Origin: Pseudomonas atagonensis
Lineage (GTDB): Bacteria; Pseudomonadota; Gammaproteobacteria; Pseudomonadales; Pseudomonadaceae
Direction: 5' to 3'
DNA: 64,000 nucleotides
Assembly (NCBI RefSeq): GCF_011369485.1
Contig: NZ_VXCA01000028.1
Span: 53,614 to 117,613, forward strand
Part shown: positions 1 through 8,552 of the stretch, one piece after another
How the letters are laid out: each line of letters begins with the position of its first letter
How positions within the stretch are numbered: position 1 is the stretch's first letter
Position numbers and translations under genes: made by a program
The notes under the pieces: model-generated
Told to the model about the DNA's origin: nothing
Databases searched by the model: none
What the model saw: only the letters and a program-made list of their open reading frames with translations

Positions 1-1196
1 TGTCTCACCCCCGCTGGCTCAGAAATATCCGCCCCTACGGCGCTACCGCCGAAGACCTGCGGATCGAAAACGGTCGCTTCACTCAACGCCGTCCAGCCTC
101 AAACACGCCGCTGACAGCCACCGACATCGACGGCCAGAACCAACTGCTCACCGCCCCCTTGGTGGAAAGCCACGTCCACCTCGACAAAACCCTCTACGGC
201 CAACCGTGGCGCCCGAACAGCGCCGGCCCGACGCTCAAGGACTACATCAGCAACGAACGCCGTATTCTCCGTGAAGTAACAGCACCGATCGCCGAACGCG
301 CCGGCGCGCTGCTGGAAAACTGCATCGCCCGGGGTTCGCTGACCATGCGCTGCCACGTCGATATCGACCCGGAATTCGGCCTGCGTCACGTCGAGGCCAT
401 GCAGCAATTGCGCGAACGCTACAAAGACCTGATCGATCTGCAACTGGTGGTATTCCCGCAGACCGGGCTGATCAGTCGCCCCGGCACCGCCGAACTGATG
501 CGCGAAGCGATGGCCCTTGGCGTGGAAAACGTCGGTGGCCTCGACCCCTGCGGCATCGACAACGATCCCATCGCACAGCTGGATTTCGTCTTCAAACTGG
601 CGGCTGAATTTGGCCGTGGTGTCGATATTCACCTGCACGACAAAGGTGAATTGGGCCTGTGGCAGATCGCCCTGATTGCCAATTACACCGAGCGCTTCAA
701 CCTGCAAAACCGGGTGATGATCAGCCACGCTTACTGCCTGGGCATGTTGCCGTGGGGTCAGGTCAAACCGGTGGCTGAACGTCTGGCGGCGTTGGGAATT
801 TCGTTGATGAGTTCGGCGCCGGCCGACACCGCCGTACCTCCGTTTCTGGCGCTGCGCGAGGCCGGCGTCAATGTGTGCCTGGGCTCCGACGGCATTCGCG
901 ATGCGTGGTCGCCGATGGGTAATGGCGACATGCTCGAACGGGCAATGCTGCTGGCATTCCGGTTTGATCTGGGCAAGGACGAAGAACTGGCGGCAGCCTT
1001 CGAAGCCGCCACGGTTAACGGTGCGCGGGCGTTGGGTATCGAGGGATATGGTTTCGACATCGGCGGGCCAGCGGATTTCCTGCTGATGCCCGTCGAGACG
1101 CTCGGTGAGGCGGTGGTGTCGCGGCCACTGCGTCAGGTTTATCGCAGCGGTGAGCTGATCGCCAGCGGTGGCCGTTTGCTGGACAGCCGTCTGTGA
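1..1196 (+). CDS. Amidohydrolase, cytosine deaminase-like (start codon cut by one base)
   Basis: Metal-dependent hydrolase of the amidohydrolase superfamily, closest in motif pattern to cytosine deaminase and N-isopropylammelide hydrolase. The window opens with TG followed by TCT CAC in frame, so only the A of the ATG is missing; the whole protein would be about 398 residues. The metal ligands of a TIM-barrel deaminase are visible: HVHLDK near residue 58, a His in DIHLHDKGE near 212, a His in SHAYCLG near 243 and the Asp of LGSDGIRD near 298. It overlaps the next gene by 4 bp (GTGA), so the two are probably co-translated. It acts in the cytosol on a cyclic amidine or amino-substituted ring; the actual substrate cannot be read from the sequence. 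Confidence 0.85.
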   Translation, partial: SHPRWLRNIRPYGATAEDLRIENGRFTQRRPASNTPLTATDIDGQNQLLTAPLVESHVHLDKTLYGQPWRPNSAGPTLKDYISNERRILREVTAPIAERAGALLENCIARGSLTMRCHVDIDPEFGLRHVEAMQQLRERYKDLIDLQLVVFPQTGLISRPGTAELMREAMALGVENVGGLDPCGIDNDPIAQLDFVFKLAAEFGRGVDIHLHDKGELGLWQIALIANYTERFNLQNRVMISHAYCLGMLPWGQVKPVAERLAALGISLMSSAPADTAVPPFLALREAGVNVCLGSDGIRDAWSPMGNGDMLERAMLLAFRFDLGKDEELAAAFEAATVNGARALGIEGYGFDIGGPADFLLMPVETLGEAVVSRPLRQVYRSGELIASGGRLLDSRL

Positions 1197-2680
1197 AACG
1201 CATCGGCCTGAAAGCCACTTGCGTGGTCGGCTTCGACGGCACCCGACACGTGCTGTGGCGTGACGGTGAAGTGGTGTTTTGCGGGGCGCGCATCGAGTTT
1301 GTCGGACGCGGATATTCAGGGTCGGTGGATCAGTGGATCGATTACGGCAACGCGCTGATCGGCCCCGGCTTCATTGATCTGGACGCCCTTGGCGATCTCG
1401 ATTCCACCGTGCTCACGCTGGACAATGGCGACGAACGCGCCATGGGCCGCATGTGGTCGGCGGAGTATCTGGCCCGAGGGCCGCACGAGACGTTCAGCCC
1501 GGACGAAGAAGTCTTCAAATATCGCTACGCCTTCAGCCAATTGATCCGCAACGGCATCACCACCGCGATGCCGATCACCTCGATGTACTACCGCGAGTGG
1601 GCGGAAACCTACGACGAATTCGCGGCGGTCGCCGACATGGCTGGCGAGTTGGGACTGCGCACCTACCTCGGCCCTTGCTACATGAGCGGCATGAGTTACT
1701 GGCGCGCCGACGGCAGCCTCGGCCATCACTGGGATGAGGCACGCGGGTTGGCCGGGCTTGATGCGGCTGAACGTTTTTTCCTGGACTTCGACGGCGCGCA
1801 CAATGACTTGATTCGCGGCGCATTGCTGCCCGATCGCATCCAGACCTGCACCCCGGCGTTGTTGCAACGCACCTCGGCAGTGAGCCGCGAACTGAATGCA
1901 CCGATGCGCCTGCATTGTTGTCAGGCGCTCAGCGAAGTGGCCATGGTCGAACAGTTGCGCGGCGCCTCACCTCTGGCCTGGTTACAGCAACTGGACTTGC
2001 TCACGCCGCGCAGCTTGTTGCCCCATGGCATTTACACCGCTGGCGATGACGACTTGCAGCGAGTGATCGATGGCGGCGCGAGTCTGGTGCATTGCCCGCT
2101 GGTGTTCGCCCGTGACGGCGAGGCGTTGAATTCGTTCGGACGTTATCGGGCCAAAGGCATCAACTTCGCCCTTGGCACCGACACCTGGCCGGCGGATCTG
2201 CTGGAAAACATGCGTCACGGCTTGAATATCGCACGGCTGATGGAAGGCGGATCGACGCTGACCAGCAGCCTCGATCTGTACAACGCCGCCACCCTCGGCG
2301 GTGCGCAAGCGCTGGGGCGTGTTGACCTCGGGCGTCTGGCCCCTGGCGCCAAAGCTGACATCACCGTATTCAATCTGCGCGGTCTGCATTTGGGGCCGCT
2401 ATTCGATCCCCTGAAAAACCTGCTGCTGGCCGGGCGCGGCGATGACTGCATCGCCAGTTACATCGACGGTCGTTGCGTGATGCACGACGGCCAGGTCAGC
2501 GGCGTCGACTACCCCGCCCTGCAACGCCAGGCCCAACGCCAATACGAAAAACTGATGCGCAGCCACAGCGACCGGGCCTTGGCCCGACCGGACTGGAAAA
2601 CCCTGTTCCAGCCGGCCATTCCGTTCGCCGATGACTACAGCGCGCACGCGCCGTTGAGCGCAATCGATCCACTTTCCTAG
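1193..2680 (+). CDS. Amidohydrolase-family protein lacking the strand-1 HxH motif
   Basis: A 495-residue protein of the TrzA/AtzB/SsnA-like amidohydrolase group. It starts at a GTG that overlaps the TGA of the upstream amidohydrolase. Three of the usual ligand positions are present: a His in MRLHCCQA (about residue 241), a His in LLPHGIY (about 278) and an Asp in ALGTDTWP (about 328). The first metal motif, normally HxH after PGFID, reads DLDALGDLD instead. Either metal binding is altered or the protein has a different chemistry. The tight coupling with the preceding deaminase-like gene and the following flavin reductase suggests one catabolic route for a nitrogen heterocycle, which is an inference. 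Confidence 0.8.
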   Translation: MKRIGLKATCVVGFDGTRHVLWRDGEVVFCGARIEFVGRGYSGSVDQWIDYGNALIGPGFIDLDALGDLDSTVLTLDNGDERAMGRMWSAEYLARGPHETFSPDEEVFKYRYAFSQLIRNGITTAMPITSMYYREWAETYDEFAAVADMAGELGLRTYLGPCYMSGMSYWRADGSLGHHWDEARGLAGLDAAERFFLDFDGAHNDLIRGALLPDRIQTCTPALLQRTSAVSRELNAPMRLHCCQALSEVAMVEQLRGASPLAWLQQLDLLTPRSLLPHGIYTAGDDDLQRVIDGGASLVHCPLVFARDGEALNSFGRYRAKGINFALGTDTWPADLLENMRHGLNIARLMEGGSTLTSSLDLYNAATLGGAQALGRVDLGRLAPGAKADITVFNLRGLHLGPLFDPLKNLLLAGRGDDCIASYIDGRCVMHDGQVSGVDYPALQRQAQRQYEKLMRSHSDRALARPDWKTLFQPAIPFADDYSAHAPLSAIDPLS

Positions 2681-2692
2681 AGACCTCTGCCA

Positions 2693-3355
2693 ATGCACAG
2701 CTTCGATTTCAGCCAGCTCAGCCCACGGGAAAAATACAAAATCCTGATCGGTAGCGTCGTTCCTCGGCCGATTGCCTTGGTCACCACCATTGATGGCGAA
2801 GGCCGGGTCAATGCTGCGCCATTCAGCTTCTTCAATGCGCTGTCGGCGGACCCGCCGATCCTCGCGCTGGGCGTGGAGAATTACCGCGATCAGAGCCCGA
2901 AAGACACCACGCGCAATATCCAGTTGAATCAGGAGTTCACCGTGAACATCGTCAGCGATGCACTGGTGGAAGCGATGAACGTGTGCGCCGTGCCGTTCGC
3001 GCCGGGTTTCGACGAATTGACCGCCGCCGGCCTGACGGCAATCCCCGGCACCTCGGTCAAATGCCCGCGCATTGGTGAAGCGCCGGTTGCGCTAGAGTGT
3101 CGGCGCATGATGGCGCTGAACATCGGGCAGTCGCGGGAAATCATTTTTGGCGAGGTTTTGATGGCGCATGTGCGCGATGAGTTGATCGATCCGAAGACCC
3201 TGTACATCGATCAATTGGGCCTGGATGCCATCGGGCGCATGGGTGGCCATGGTTACGCGCGAACCCGCGATTACTTCGATTTACCGACCCGCTCGTTGCA
3301 AGCGTGGACGGAAGCACCGGGCGGTGGCGAGCGGTTTTGGCCAGAGTCCAAGTAA
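2693..3355 (+). CDS. Flavin reductase-like (FMN-binding split barrel) protein
   Basis: A 220-residue protein of the flavin reductase-like domain family, which binds FMN in a split-barrel fold. The family signature is near the N terminus: the segment SVVPRPIALVTT, then NAAPFSFFNALS, then the region around KDTTRNI. Members reduce flavin or act as flavin-dependent oxidoreductases with NAD(P)H. It starts 12 bp after the second amidohydrolase and ends before a REP hairpin, so it is the last gene of this operon. It may supply reduced flavin to a monooxygenase encoded to the left of the window, but no such partner is visible. Confidence 0.82.
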   Translation: MHSFDFSQLSPREKYKILIGSVVPRPIALVTTIDGEGRVNAAPFSFFNALSADPPILALGVENYRDQSPKDTTRNIQLNQEFTVNIVSDALVEAMNVCAVPFAPGFDELTAAGLTAIPGTSVKCPRIGEAPVALECRRMMALNIGQSREIIFGEVLMAHVRDELIDPKTLYIDQLGLDAIGRMGGHGYARTRDYFDLPTRSLQAWTEAPGGGERFWPESK

Positions 3356-3382
3356 ATCAAGCGCAAAATGCTTACCCCCTGT

Positions 3383-3468
3383 GTGTGCGGGCTTGCTCGC
3401 GAAAGCGGTGTATCAGTCAAATTATCTTTGAATGACAGACCGCTTTCGCGAGCAAGCCCGCTCCCACA
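3383..3468. repeat. REP doublet (REPIN-like hairpin)
   Basis: Two inverted REP units, GGGCTTGCTCGCGAAAGC and its complement, are separated by a short spacer. The element sits in the gap between convergent genes, after the flavin reductase and before the end of the DUF799 lipoprotein gene. It can fold into a long hairpin and may end transcription from both sides. Confidence 0.85.
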
Positions 3469-3491
3469 AGGGTTCTCAGTTGTACCTAATG

Positions 3492-4151
3492 TCAGTCCGT
3501 GCCGTACTTCGGCGAACGCGGCCCATACAACAAGCCCGCCGGGTGTCCGGCCGACAGCAGGCGATTGCTCGCCACACCGGCAATCGGGTAGCCGGCATCG
3601 GTGGAGCTGTTGATGATCTGCTTCACCGCCGCCGTAATCAGCATACCGATCAGGCCACCACCACCGTTGTTGTTCCCCTCTTCGCTCGACGCCCGCGCCG
3701 AACCGGTCCACAGCGTCGTCCCGGTTTTCAGATCCACCAGTTTCGCCGTCGCCGTCACTGCTGTCTCGCTGCTGATCACCATGTAACGCGTGCCGTATTC
3801 GGTCACGGTGATGTACAGCGCCGCGTCGGCGCCGAAGATTTCCTTCAGCTTGGTCGGCGGTGCCTGATGGATGTCATCCGGGGTGGTCAGGCCGTTCTGG
3901 CGGAACGTCTCGTCGACCAGGGTGATCGGCAGCACGTAGTAACCGGCCTCGGCCAACGGGAACGTCACCTGCGACAACAGGCTGTAGGACGCCTTGACGT
4001 CCGGCGAGGTGTTCAGCGGTGGCAGCACCAGAATCGACTTTGGACGCGCTTGTTTATACGCCGAATAATCCACGGTTTTCGGTGCGACACAGCCGCCGAG
4101 AACGGTCAGCGCCAGGCCAGCGGCCAGCAGCTTCAGGGCACGGGAGATCAT
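3492..4151 (-). CDS. DUF799 (GNA1162-family) lipoprotein
   Basis: A 219-residue lipoprotein with signal peptide and lipobox LGGC (Cys 21). The body carries the DUF799/GNA1162 pattern: RPKSILVLPPLN near the start, FPLAEAGYYVLP, and YITVTEYGTRY. The family is related to the periplasmic TolB-N/LpoB-like fold. The start codon overlaps the stop of the DUF4810 gene (ATGA). It is the third gene of a CsgG-DUF4810-DUF799 operon, a combination found in many Gram-negatives that suggests an outer-membrane assembly or transport complex. No curli subunit genes are nearby, so the cargo is unknown. Confidence 0.85.
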   Translation of the reverse strand: MISRALKLLAAGLALTVLGGCVAPKTVDYSAYKQARPKSILVLPPLNTSPDVKASYSLLSQVTFPLAEAGYYVLPITLVDETFRQNGLTTPDDIHQAPPTKLKEIFGADAALYITVTEYGTRYMVISSETAVTATAKLVDLKTGTTLWTGSARASSEEGNNNGGGGLIGMLITAAVKQIINSSTDAGYPIAGVASNRLLSAGHPAGLLYGPRSPKYGTD

Positions 4152-4516
4152 TGCGCGTCTCCGGTCTTGGCGTTTTTCAGCAGAAAGTCCATGTACGTGC
4201 CGGACTCAGGGAACAAGGTCTTTTCGGTGCGCAACTGCTGCACCATTTGATCGTCCTTGCCCATGCTCAGGTACAGCAGACCCAGGTGCGCGTGGTAACC
4301 CGGCGGCACGGGTTTGCCACTGGCGCGGATCTTTTGCAGATCGGCTTCCAGCGCTTCGGCCTGAGCCTCTTTCGGCGTTTCGCTTTTGAAGTATTCGTAG
4401 ACTTGCGGCTGGTAGCCTTCCCACTGGTACAGGGTTTGCGGGCTGCTGCAACCGGCCAGCAAGGCGCTGGCGGCCAGCGTCAGGGCCATCAGTGACCGCG
4501 ACAGATTCGAATTCAT
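4148..4516 (-). CDS. DUF4810 lipoprotein
   Basis: A 122-residue lipoprotein; the lipobox ALLAGC ends at Cys 22. The mature part begins with SSPQTLYQWEGYQPQVYEYF, typical of DUF4810, followed by helical TPR-like sequence. A good Shine-Dalgarno (AAGGAG) lies 8-9 bases before the ATG. It is the middle gene of the operon with CsgG/HfaB upstream and DUF799 downstream, and probably forms a subunit of the same outer-membrane complex. Confidence 0.85.
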   Translation of the reverse strand: MNSNLSRSLMALTLAASALLAGCSSPQTLYQWEGYQPQVYEYFKSETPKEAQAEALEADLQKIRASGKPVPPGYHAHLGLLYLSMGKDDQMVQQLRTEKTLFPESGTYMDFLLKNAKTGDAQ

Positions 4517-4545
4517 GGTGTGTTGCTCCTTGCAAAGAGGGGCTA

Positions 4546-5238
4546 TCAGTTGCCCGGTTTCCAGGCACCGGCGTTCATGCCATCGACCAGGCGATTGATC
4601 GCCTCGCGCATGGCCAGATCGAGGACTTTGCCGTTGAGGGTCGAATCGTAGGCAGCGGTGCCGCCGAAGCCGATGATTTCACGGTTGGACAAGGCGTACT
4701 CGCCGGCGCCCTGGGTCGAATACACCACTTCGGAAGTGCTGATGTTGACGATGTTCAGGTTGACCTTGGCGTAGGCGACCTGAGTCTTGCCACGGCCGAG
4801 AATGCCGAACAGTTGATGATCGCCGGTTTCTTTGCGGCCGAACTCGGTGACGTCACCGGTGACCACGTAATCGGCGCCCTTGAGGCGCTGGGCCTGACCC
4901 TTGATCGCCGCTTCCTGCTGGATCTCGCCCATGTTGTCGCGATCCAGTACCGAGAAACGGTTGGTCTGCTGCAGGTGGGTGATCAGGATGGTCTTGGCCT
5001 GGCCGCCGAGACGGTCGACGCCGTCGGAGAAGATCCCGCGCATATAGCTGGAGCGGTTATCGAACTTGCCCACCGCCATTGGCACGCGTACGCCGGTCCA
5101 GACTTGCGTGGCGCTTTCCACCTTGGCCACCGGCAATGCACGGGAGCTTTCAGTGGCGCAGCCGGAAAGCGTGGTGGCCAGCGTGCCAAGCACGGCGATG
5201 GCAACGCCTGAGACCAACATCCGGGAGATCATTCTCAC
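4546..5238 (-). CDS. CsgG/HfaB-family outer-membrane lipoprotein
   Basis: A 230-residue protein with a signal peptide and lipobox LSGC. It has the CsgG/HfaB layout: VGKFDNRS, a segment on ligands of redox or rod-like assembly (LLITHLQQTNRFSVLDRD-like pattern), then GADYVVTGDVTEFG. CsgG-type proteins form outer-membrane pores or anchors. Two starts are possible. The GTG at 5238 has AAGGA at 8 bases and is chosen; the ATG at 5232 is the alternative. It is the first gene of the three-gene operon. Confidence 0.82.
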   Translation of the reverse strand: MRMISRMLVSGVAIAVLGTLATTLSGCATESSRALPVAKVESATQVWTGVRVPMAVGKFDNRSSYMRGIFSDGVDRLGGQAKTILITHLQQTNRFSVLDRDNMGEIQQEAAIKGQAQRLKGADYVVTGDVTEFGRKETGDHQLFGILGRGKTQVAYAKVNLNIVNISTSEVVYSTQGAGEYALSNREIIGFGGTAAYDSTLNGKVLDLAMREAINRLVDGMNAGAWKPGN

Positions 5239-5385
5239 TGGGTATTTCCTTCTTGAAAAACGGTATGTCCCGGCGTGATAAAGCGCTGGGGAGCGGAAAA
5301 GGGGCGGCATTATGACAAAGTGCCATCATTGAAGACAGGTTTTTTTGACGCCAGTGAATTGGCTATTCGAACATACGCAAAACCT

Positions 5386-5461
5386 TGTAGGAGTGAGCCT
5401 GTTCGCGATAGCGGTTGATGCTGTCTGACACACCGCTATCGCGAGCAGGCTCACTCCTACA
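5386..5461. repeat. REP-type inverted repeat
   Basis: The arms TGTAGGAGTGAGCCTG and CAGGCTCACTCCTACA enclose two further complementary units (CGCGATAGCGG and CCGCTATCGCG). The element sits between the dnaE2 stop and the CsgG operon, and is the commonest type of Pseudomonas intergenic palindrome. Confidence 0.85.
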
Positions 5462-5474
5462 GGGGGTGTGTTTA

Positions 5475-8400
5475 TCAGTGGAAGTCGCGGCTCTGTACGC
5501 GGATGCCGTTGAGCAGCGGGCTCAGGTCGCTCAGGCGTCCGGCGATCAGGTGGCGCACTTCGCCTTCGCGCTCCCAGCGCCCGTCGACCTTGAGCAGTTG
5601 CGAGCCCACCAGCACCTGGCGCTGACGCTCGGCCAGGTCGCGCCAGACCACCACGTTGACGTTGCCGAACTCGTCTTCCAGGGTCACGAAGGTCACGCCG
5701 CTGGCGGTGCCGGGGCGTTGTCGACCAGTGACCAGCCCGGCGATGCTCACCGGGCGACCGTGCTCGACGTCGAGCAATTCCCGTGAGCTGCGGCAACGCC
5801 GTGCGCTCAATTCGTCGCGCAGCAAGGCCAGCGGGTGCGGGCCCAAGGTGGTGCCGACCGTGGCGTAATCGGCGTGCAGATCCTCGCCGACGCTGGGCTT
5901 GGGCAGCAGCACTTCAGGTTCCTCCTCACTCGGCAACCCGGCAAACAGCCCCAGCTGCTTTTGCACACCGGCCACTTCCCAACGCGCCCGATGGCGATGC
6001 CCGGCCAGCCCGCGCAACGCTCCGGAATCCGCCAGCAACGCTTGCGCCCGACTGTCGAGTGCGGCGCGCTCGCCCAGATCGGCAACATCGGCAAACGCCC
6101 CCCGCGCCCGCGCCGCTTCGATACGCCGGGCATCGTCCTCGCGAAAGCCCTTGATCATGCGCAGGCCCATGCGGATCGCCGGTTGTGCGCCGGTGGTGGT
6201 TTCCAGGCTGCAATCCCAGTCACTGGCGCGCACGTCCACCGGGCGAATCTGCAATTGATGCCGCCGTGCGTCCTGCAAAATCTGGTCGGGACTGTAGAAA
6301 CCCATCGGCCAACTGTTGATCAGCGCGCAGGCGAAGGCCGCCGGTTCGTGACATTTGAGCCAGCAACTGGCGTAAGTCAGCAAGGCGAAACTGGCGGCGT
6401 GGGATTCAGGAAAGCCGTAACTGCCGAAACCCTTGATCTGCTCGAAGATCTGCGCGGCGAACTCGGGGGTGTAGCCGTTTTTCTTCATGCCGGCGGCGAG
6501 GCGTTCCTTGTGCGGTTCGAGGCCGCCGTGACGTTTCCACGCGGCCATCGAACGGCGCAACTGATCGGCCTCGCCGGGGCTGTAGTCGGCAGCAACAATG
6601 GCGATCTGCATCACTTGTTCTTGAAACAGCGGTACGCCGAGCGTGCGCTTAAGCACCACTTCAAGTTCCGGTGAAGGATAGGTTTCCGGTTCTTCCTTGT
6701 TTCTGCGGCGTAGATACGGATGGACCATGCCACCCTGAATGGGCCCCGGTCGAACGATCGCCACTTCGATCACCAGATCGTAAAACTTCGCCGGTTTCAG
6801 GCGTGGCAGCATCGACATCTGCGCCCGCGATTCGATCTGGAACACACCGATGGTGTCGGCGCGGCTGATCATCTCGTAGGTCGGCTTGTCTTCGGACGGG
6901 ATCGTCGCCAGGCTCAGATCCATATTGCGATGGCGGCTCAGCAAGTCGAAACAGCGGCGGATCGCACTGAGCATGCCCAGCGCCAGAATATCGACCTTGA
7001 GCAGCCCCACCGCGTCGAGGTCATCCTTGTCCCACTGAATGATCGTGCGCTCGGCCATTGCCGCGTTTTCCACCGGCACCAGTGTGTCCAGCGGCTGCTC
7101 GGAAATCACGAAGCCGCCGGGGTGTTGCGACAGGTGCCGGGGGAAACCGATCAGTTGCCCGGTCAGGCTCAAGACCCGGCGCAGCACCGGACTGTCGGGG
7201 TCGAAGCCGCCCTCCAGCAGGCGCGCCACGGGCGGGGTTTCATCACTCCAGTGGCCGCAGCAATCGGCCAATGCGTTGATCTGATCCGGCGGCAGCCCCA
7301 GCGCCTTGGCCACATCGCGCACCGCGCCGGCGGCGTGGTAAGTGCTGACCACCGCCGTCAGCGCTGCGCGATGCCGACCGTAACGGCGGAACACGTATTG
7401 CAGGACTTCTTCGCGGCGTTCGTGTTCGAAGTCGACATCGATGTCCGGTGGCTCGTTGCGCTCTTTCGACATGAAGCGCTCGAACAGCAGTGTGGTGCGA
7501 TCCGGGTCGATTTCGGTGATGCCCAGGGCAAAACACACCGCCGAGTTGGCCGCCGAACCACGGCCCTGACAAAGGATGCGTTGCTGGCGGGCGAAGCGCA
7601 CCACGTCGTGCACGGTGAGGAAGTAGCTTTCGTAGCCGAGTTCGGCGATCAGCTTCAGCTCATCGTCGATCTGCTTGAGGACTTTCGGCTGTACGCCTTT
7701 CGGCCAGCGCCAGGCGATGCCCTCCTCGGTCAGATGTCGCAACCATGAACGGCCGCTGTGCCCCTCGGGCACCAGTTCTTTCGGATACTGATAACGCAGA
7801 TCACCGAGATCGAAGGTGCAGCGCCGCGCCAGATTCACCGATTCGTCCAGCAAGGCCTGCGGGTACAAGGCCTGCAAGACGTCGAGGCTGCGCAAGTGCC
7901 GCTCGCCATTGGGGTGCAGACGCAAACCGGCCTCGGCCACCGGAACGTGATGGCGGATCGCGGTCATGGTGTCTTGCAGGGCGCGGCGGCCACGGGCGTG
8001 CATGTGCACATCGCCGCTGGCCACGGCGGGAATCTGCAGTTCGGCCGCCAGATTCAACAACATCGCCAGCCGTCGCTGATCGTCCTGCCCGCGATGCAAC
8101 TGCACGGCCAGCCACAGCTGCTCGCCGAAGGTTTGCTTCAGCCAGTGGCCCTCTTCCCTGTCATCCAGCGTGTCCGGCACCCACAACACCAATAATCCCG
8201 GCAGTGGTTCACTGAAGTCCTCGCGCAGCACTTGGTACTGGCCTTTCTGCGTCCGCCGCCGGGCGCGGGTGATCAAGCCGCACAGTGCCTGATAGCCCTC
8301 AAGGCTCTCCACCAGCAGCACCAGTTTCGGGCCGTTGTCGATGCGGATTTCACTGCCGATGATCAGCGGCAACTCAACCGATTTCGCCGCTTGCCAGGCG

Positions 8401-8552
8401 CGAACGATTCCGGCCAGCGTGCATTCGTCGGTGATCGCCAGCGCCTGATAAGCGTGCTTTTTCGCCCGCTGGAACAGTTCCAGCGCACTGGACGCACCGC
8501 GCTGGAAACTGAAATTCGACAGGCAGTGCAGTTCGGCATAACCGTGGCTCAT
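5475..8552 (-). CDS. dnaE2: Error-prone DNA polymerase DnaE2 (ImuC)
   Basis: A C-family polymerase of 1025 residues, shorter than replicative DnaE and lacking its C-terminal tau-binding region. An N-terminal PHP domain (YAELHCLSNFSF) is followed by the palm with catalytic aspartates in PPDIDVDF (about residues 370-374) and in LLKVDILALG (about 519). A helix-hairpin-helix region and an OB fold near the C terminus (VTFVTLEDEFGNVNVVVW) complete the layout. With ImuB it performs mutagenic translesion synthesis after DNA damage. The ATG at 8552 overlaps the imuB stop (ATGA), which decides the start. It is the last gene of the lexA2-imuA-imuB-dnaE2 operon. Confidence 0.96.
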   Translation of the reverse strand: MSHGYAELHCLSNFSFQRGASSALELFQRAKKHAYQALAITDECTLAGIVRAWQAAKSVELPLIIGSEIRIDNGPKLVLLVESLEGYQALCGLITRARRRTQKGQYQVLREDFSEPLPGLLVLWVPDTLDDREEGHWLKQTFGEQLWLAVQLHRGQDDQRRLAMLLNLAAELQIPAVASGDVHMHARGRRALQDTMTAIRHHVPVAEAGLRLHPNGERHLRSLDVLQALYPQALLDESVNLARRCTFDLGDLRYQYPKELVPEGHSGRSWLRHLTEEGIAWRWPKGVQPKVLKQIDDELKLIAELGYESYFLTVHDVVRFARQQRILCQGRGSAANSAVCFALGITEIDPDRTTLLFERFMSKERNEPPDIDVDFEHERREEVLQYVFRRYGRHRAALTAVVSTYHAAGAVRDVAKALGLPPDQINALADCCGHWSDETPPVARLLEGGFDPDSPVLRRVLSLTGQLIGFPRHLSQHPGGFVISEQPLDTLVPVENAAMAERTIIQWDKDDLDAVGLLKVDILALGMLSAIRRCFDLLSRHRNMDLSLATIPSEDKPTYEMISRADTIGVFQIESRAQMSMLPRLKPAKFYDLVIEVAIVRPGPIQGGMVHPYLRRRNKEEPETYPSPELEVVLKRTLGVPLFQEQVMQIAIVAADYSPGEADQLRRSMAAWKRHGGLEPHKERLAAGMKKNGYTPEFAAQIFEQIKGFGSYGFPESHAASFALLTYASCWLKCHEPAAFACALINSWPMGFYSPDQILQDARRHQLQIRPVDVRASDWDCSLETTTGAQPAIRMGLRMIKGFREDDARRIEAARARGAFADVADLGERAALDSRAQALLADSGALRGLAGHRHRARWEVAGVQKQLGLFAGLPSEEEPEVLLPKPSVGEDLHADYATVGTTLGPHPLALLRDELSARRCRSSRELLDVEHGRPVSIAGLVTGRQRPGTASGVTFVTLEDEFGNVNVVVWRDLAERQRQVLVGSQLLKVDGRWEREGEVRHLIAGRLSDLSPLLNGIRVQSRDFH

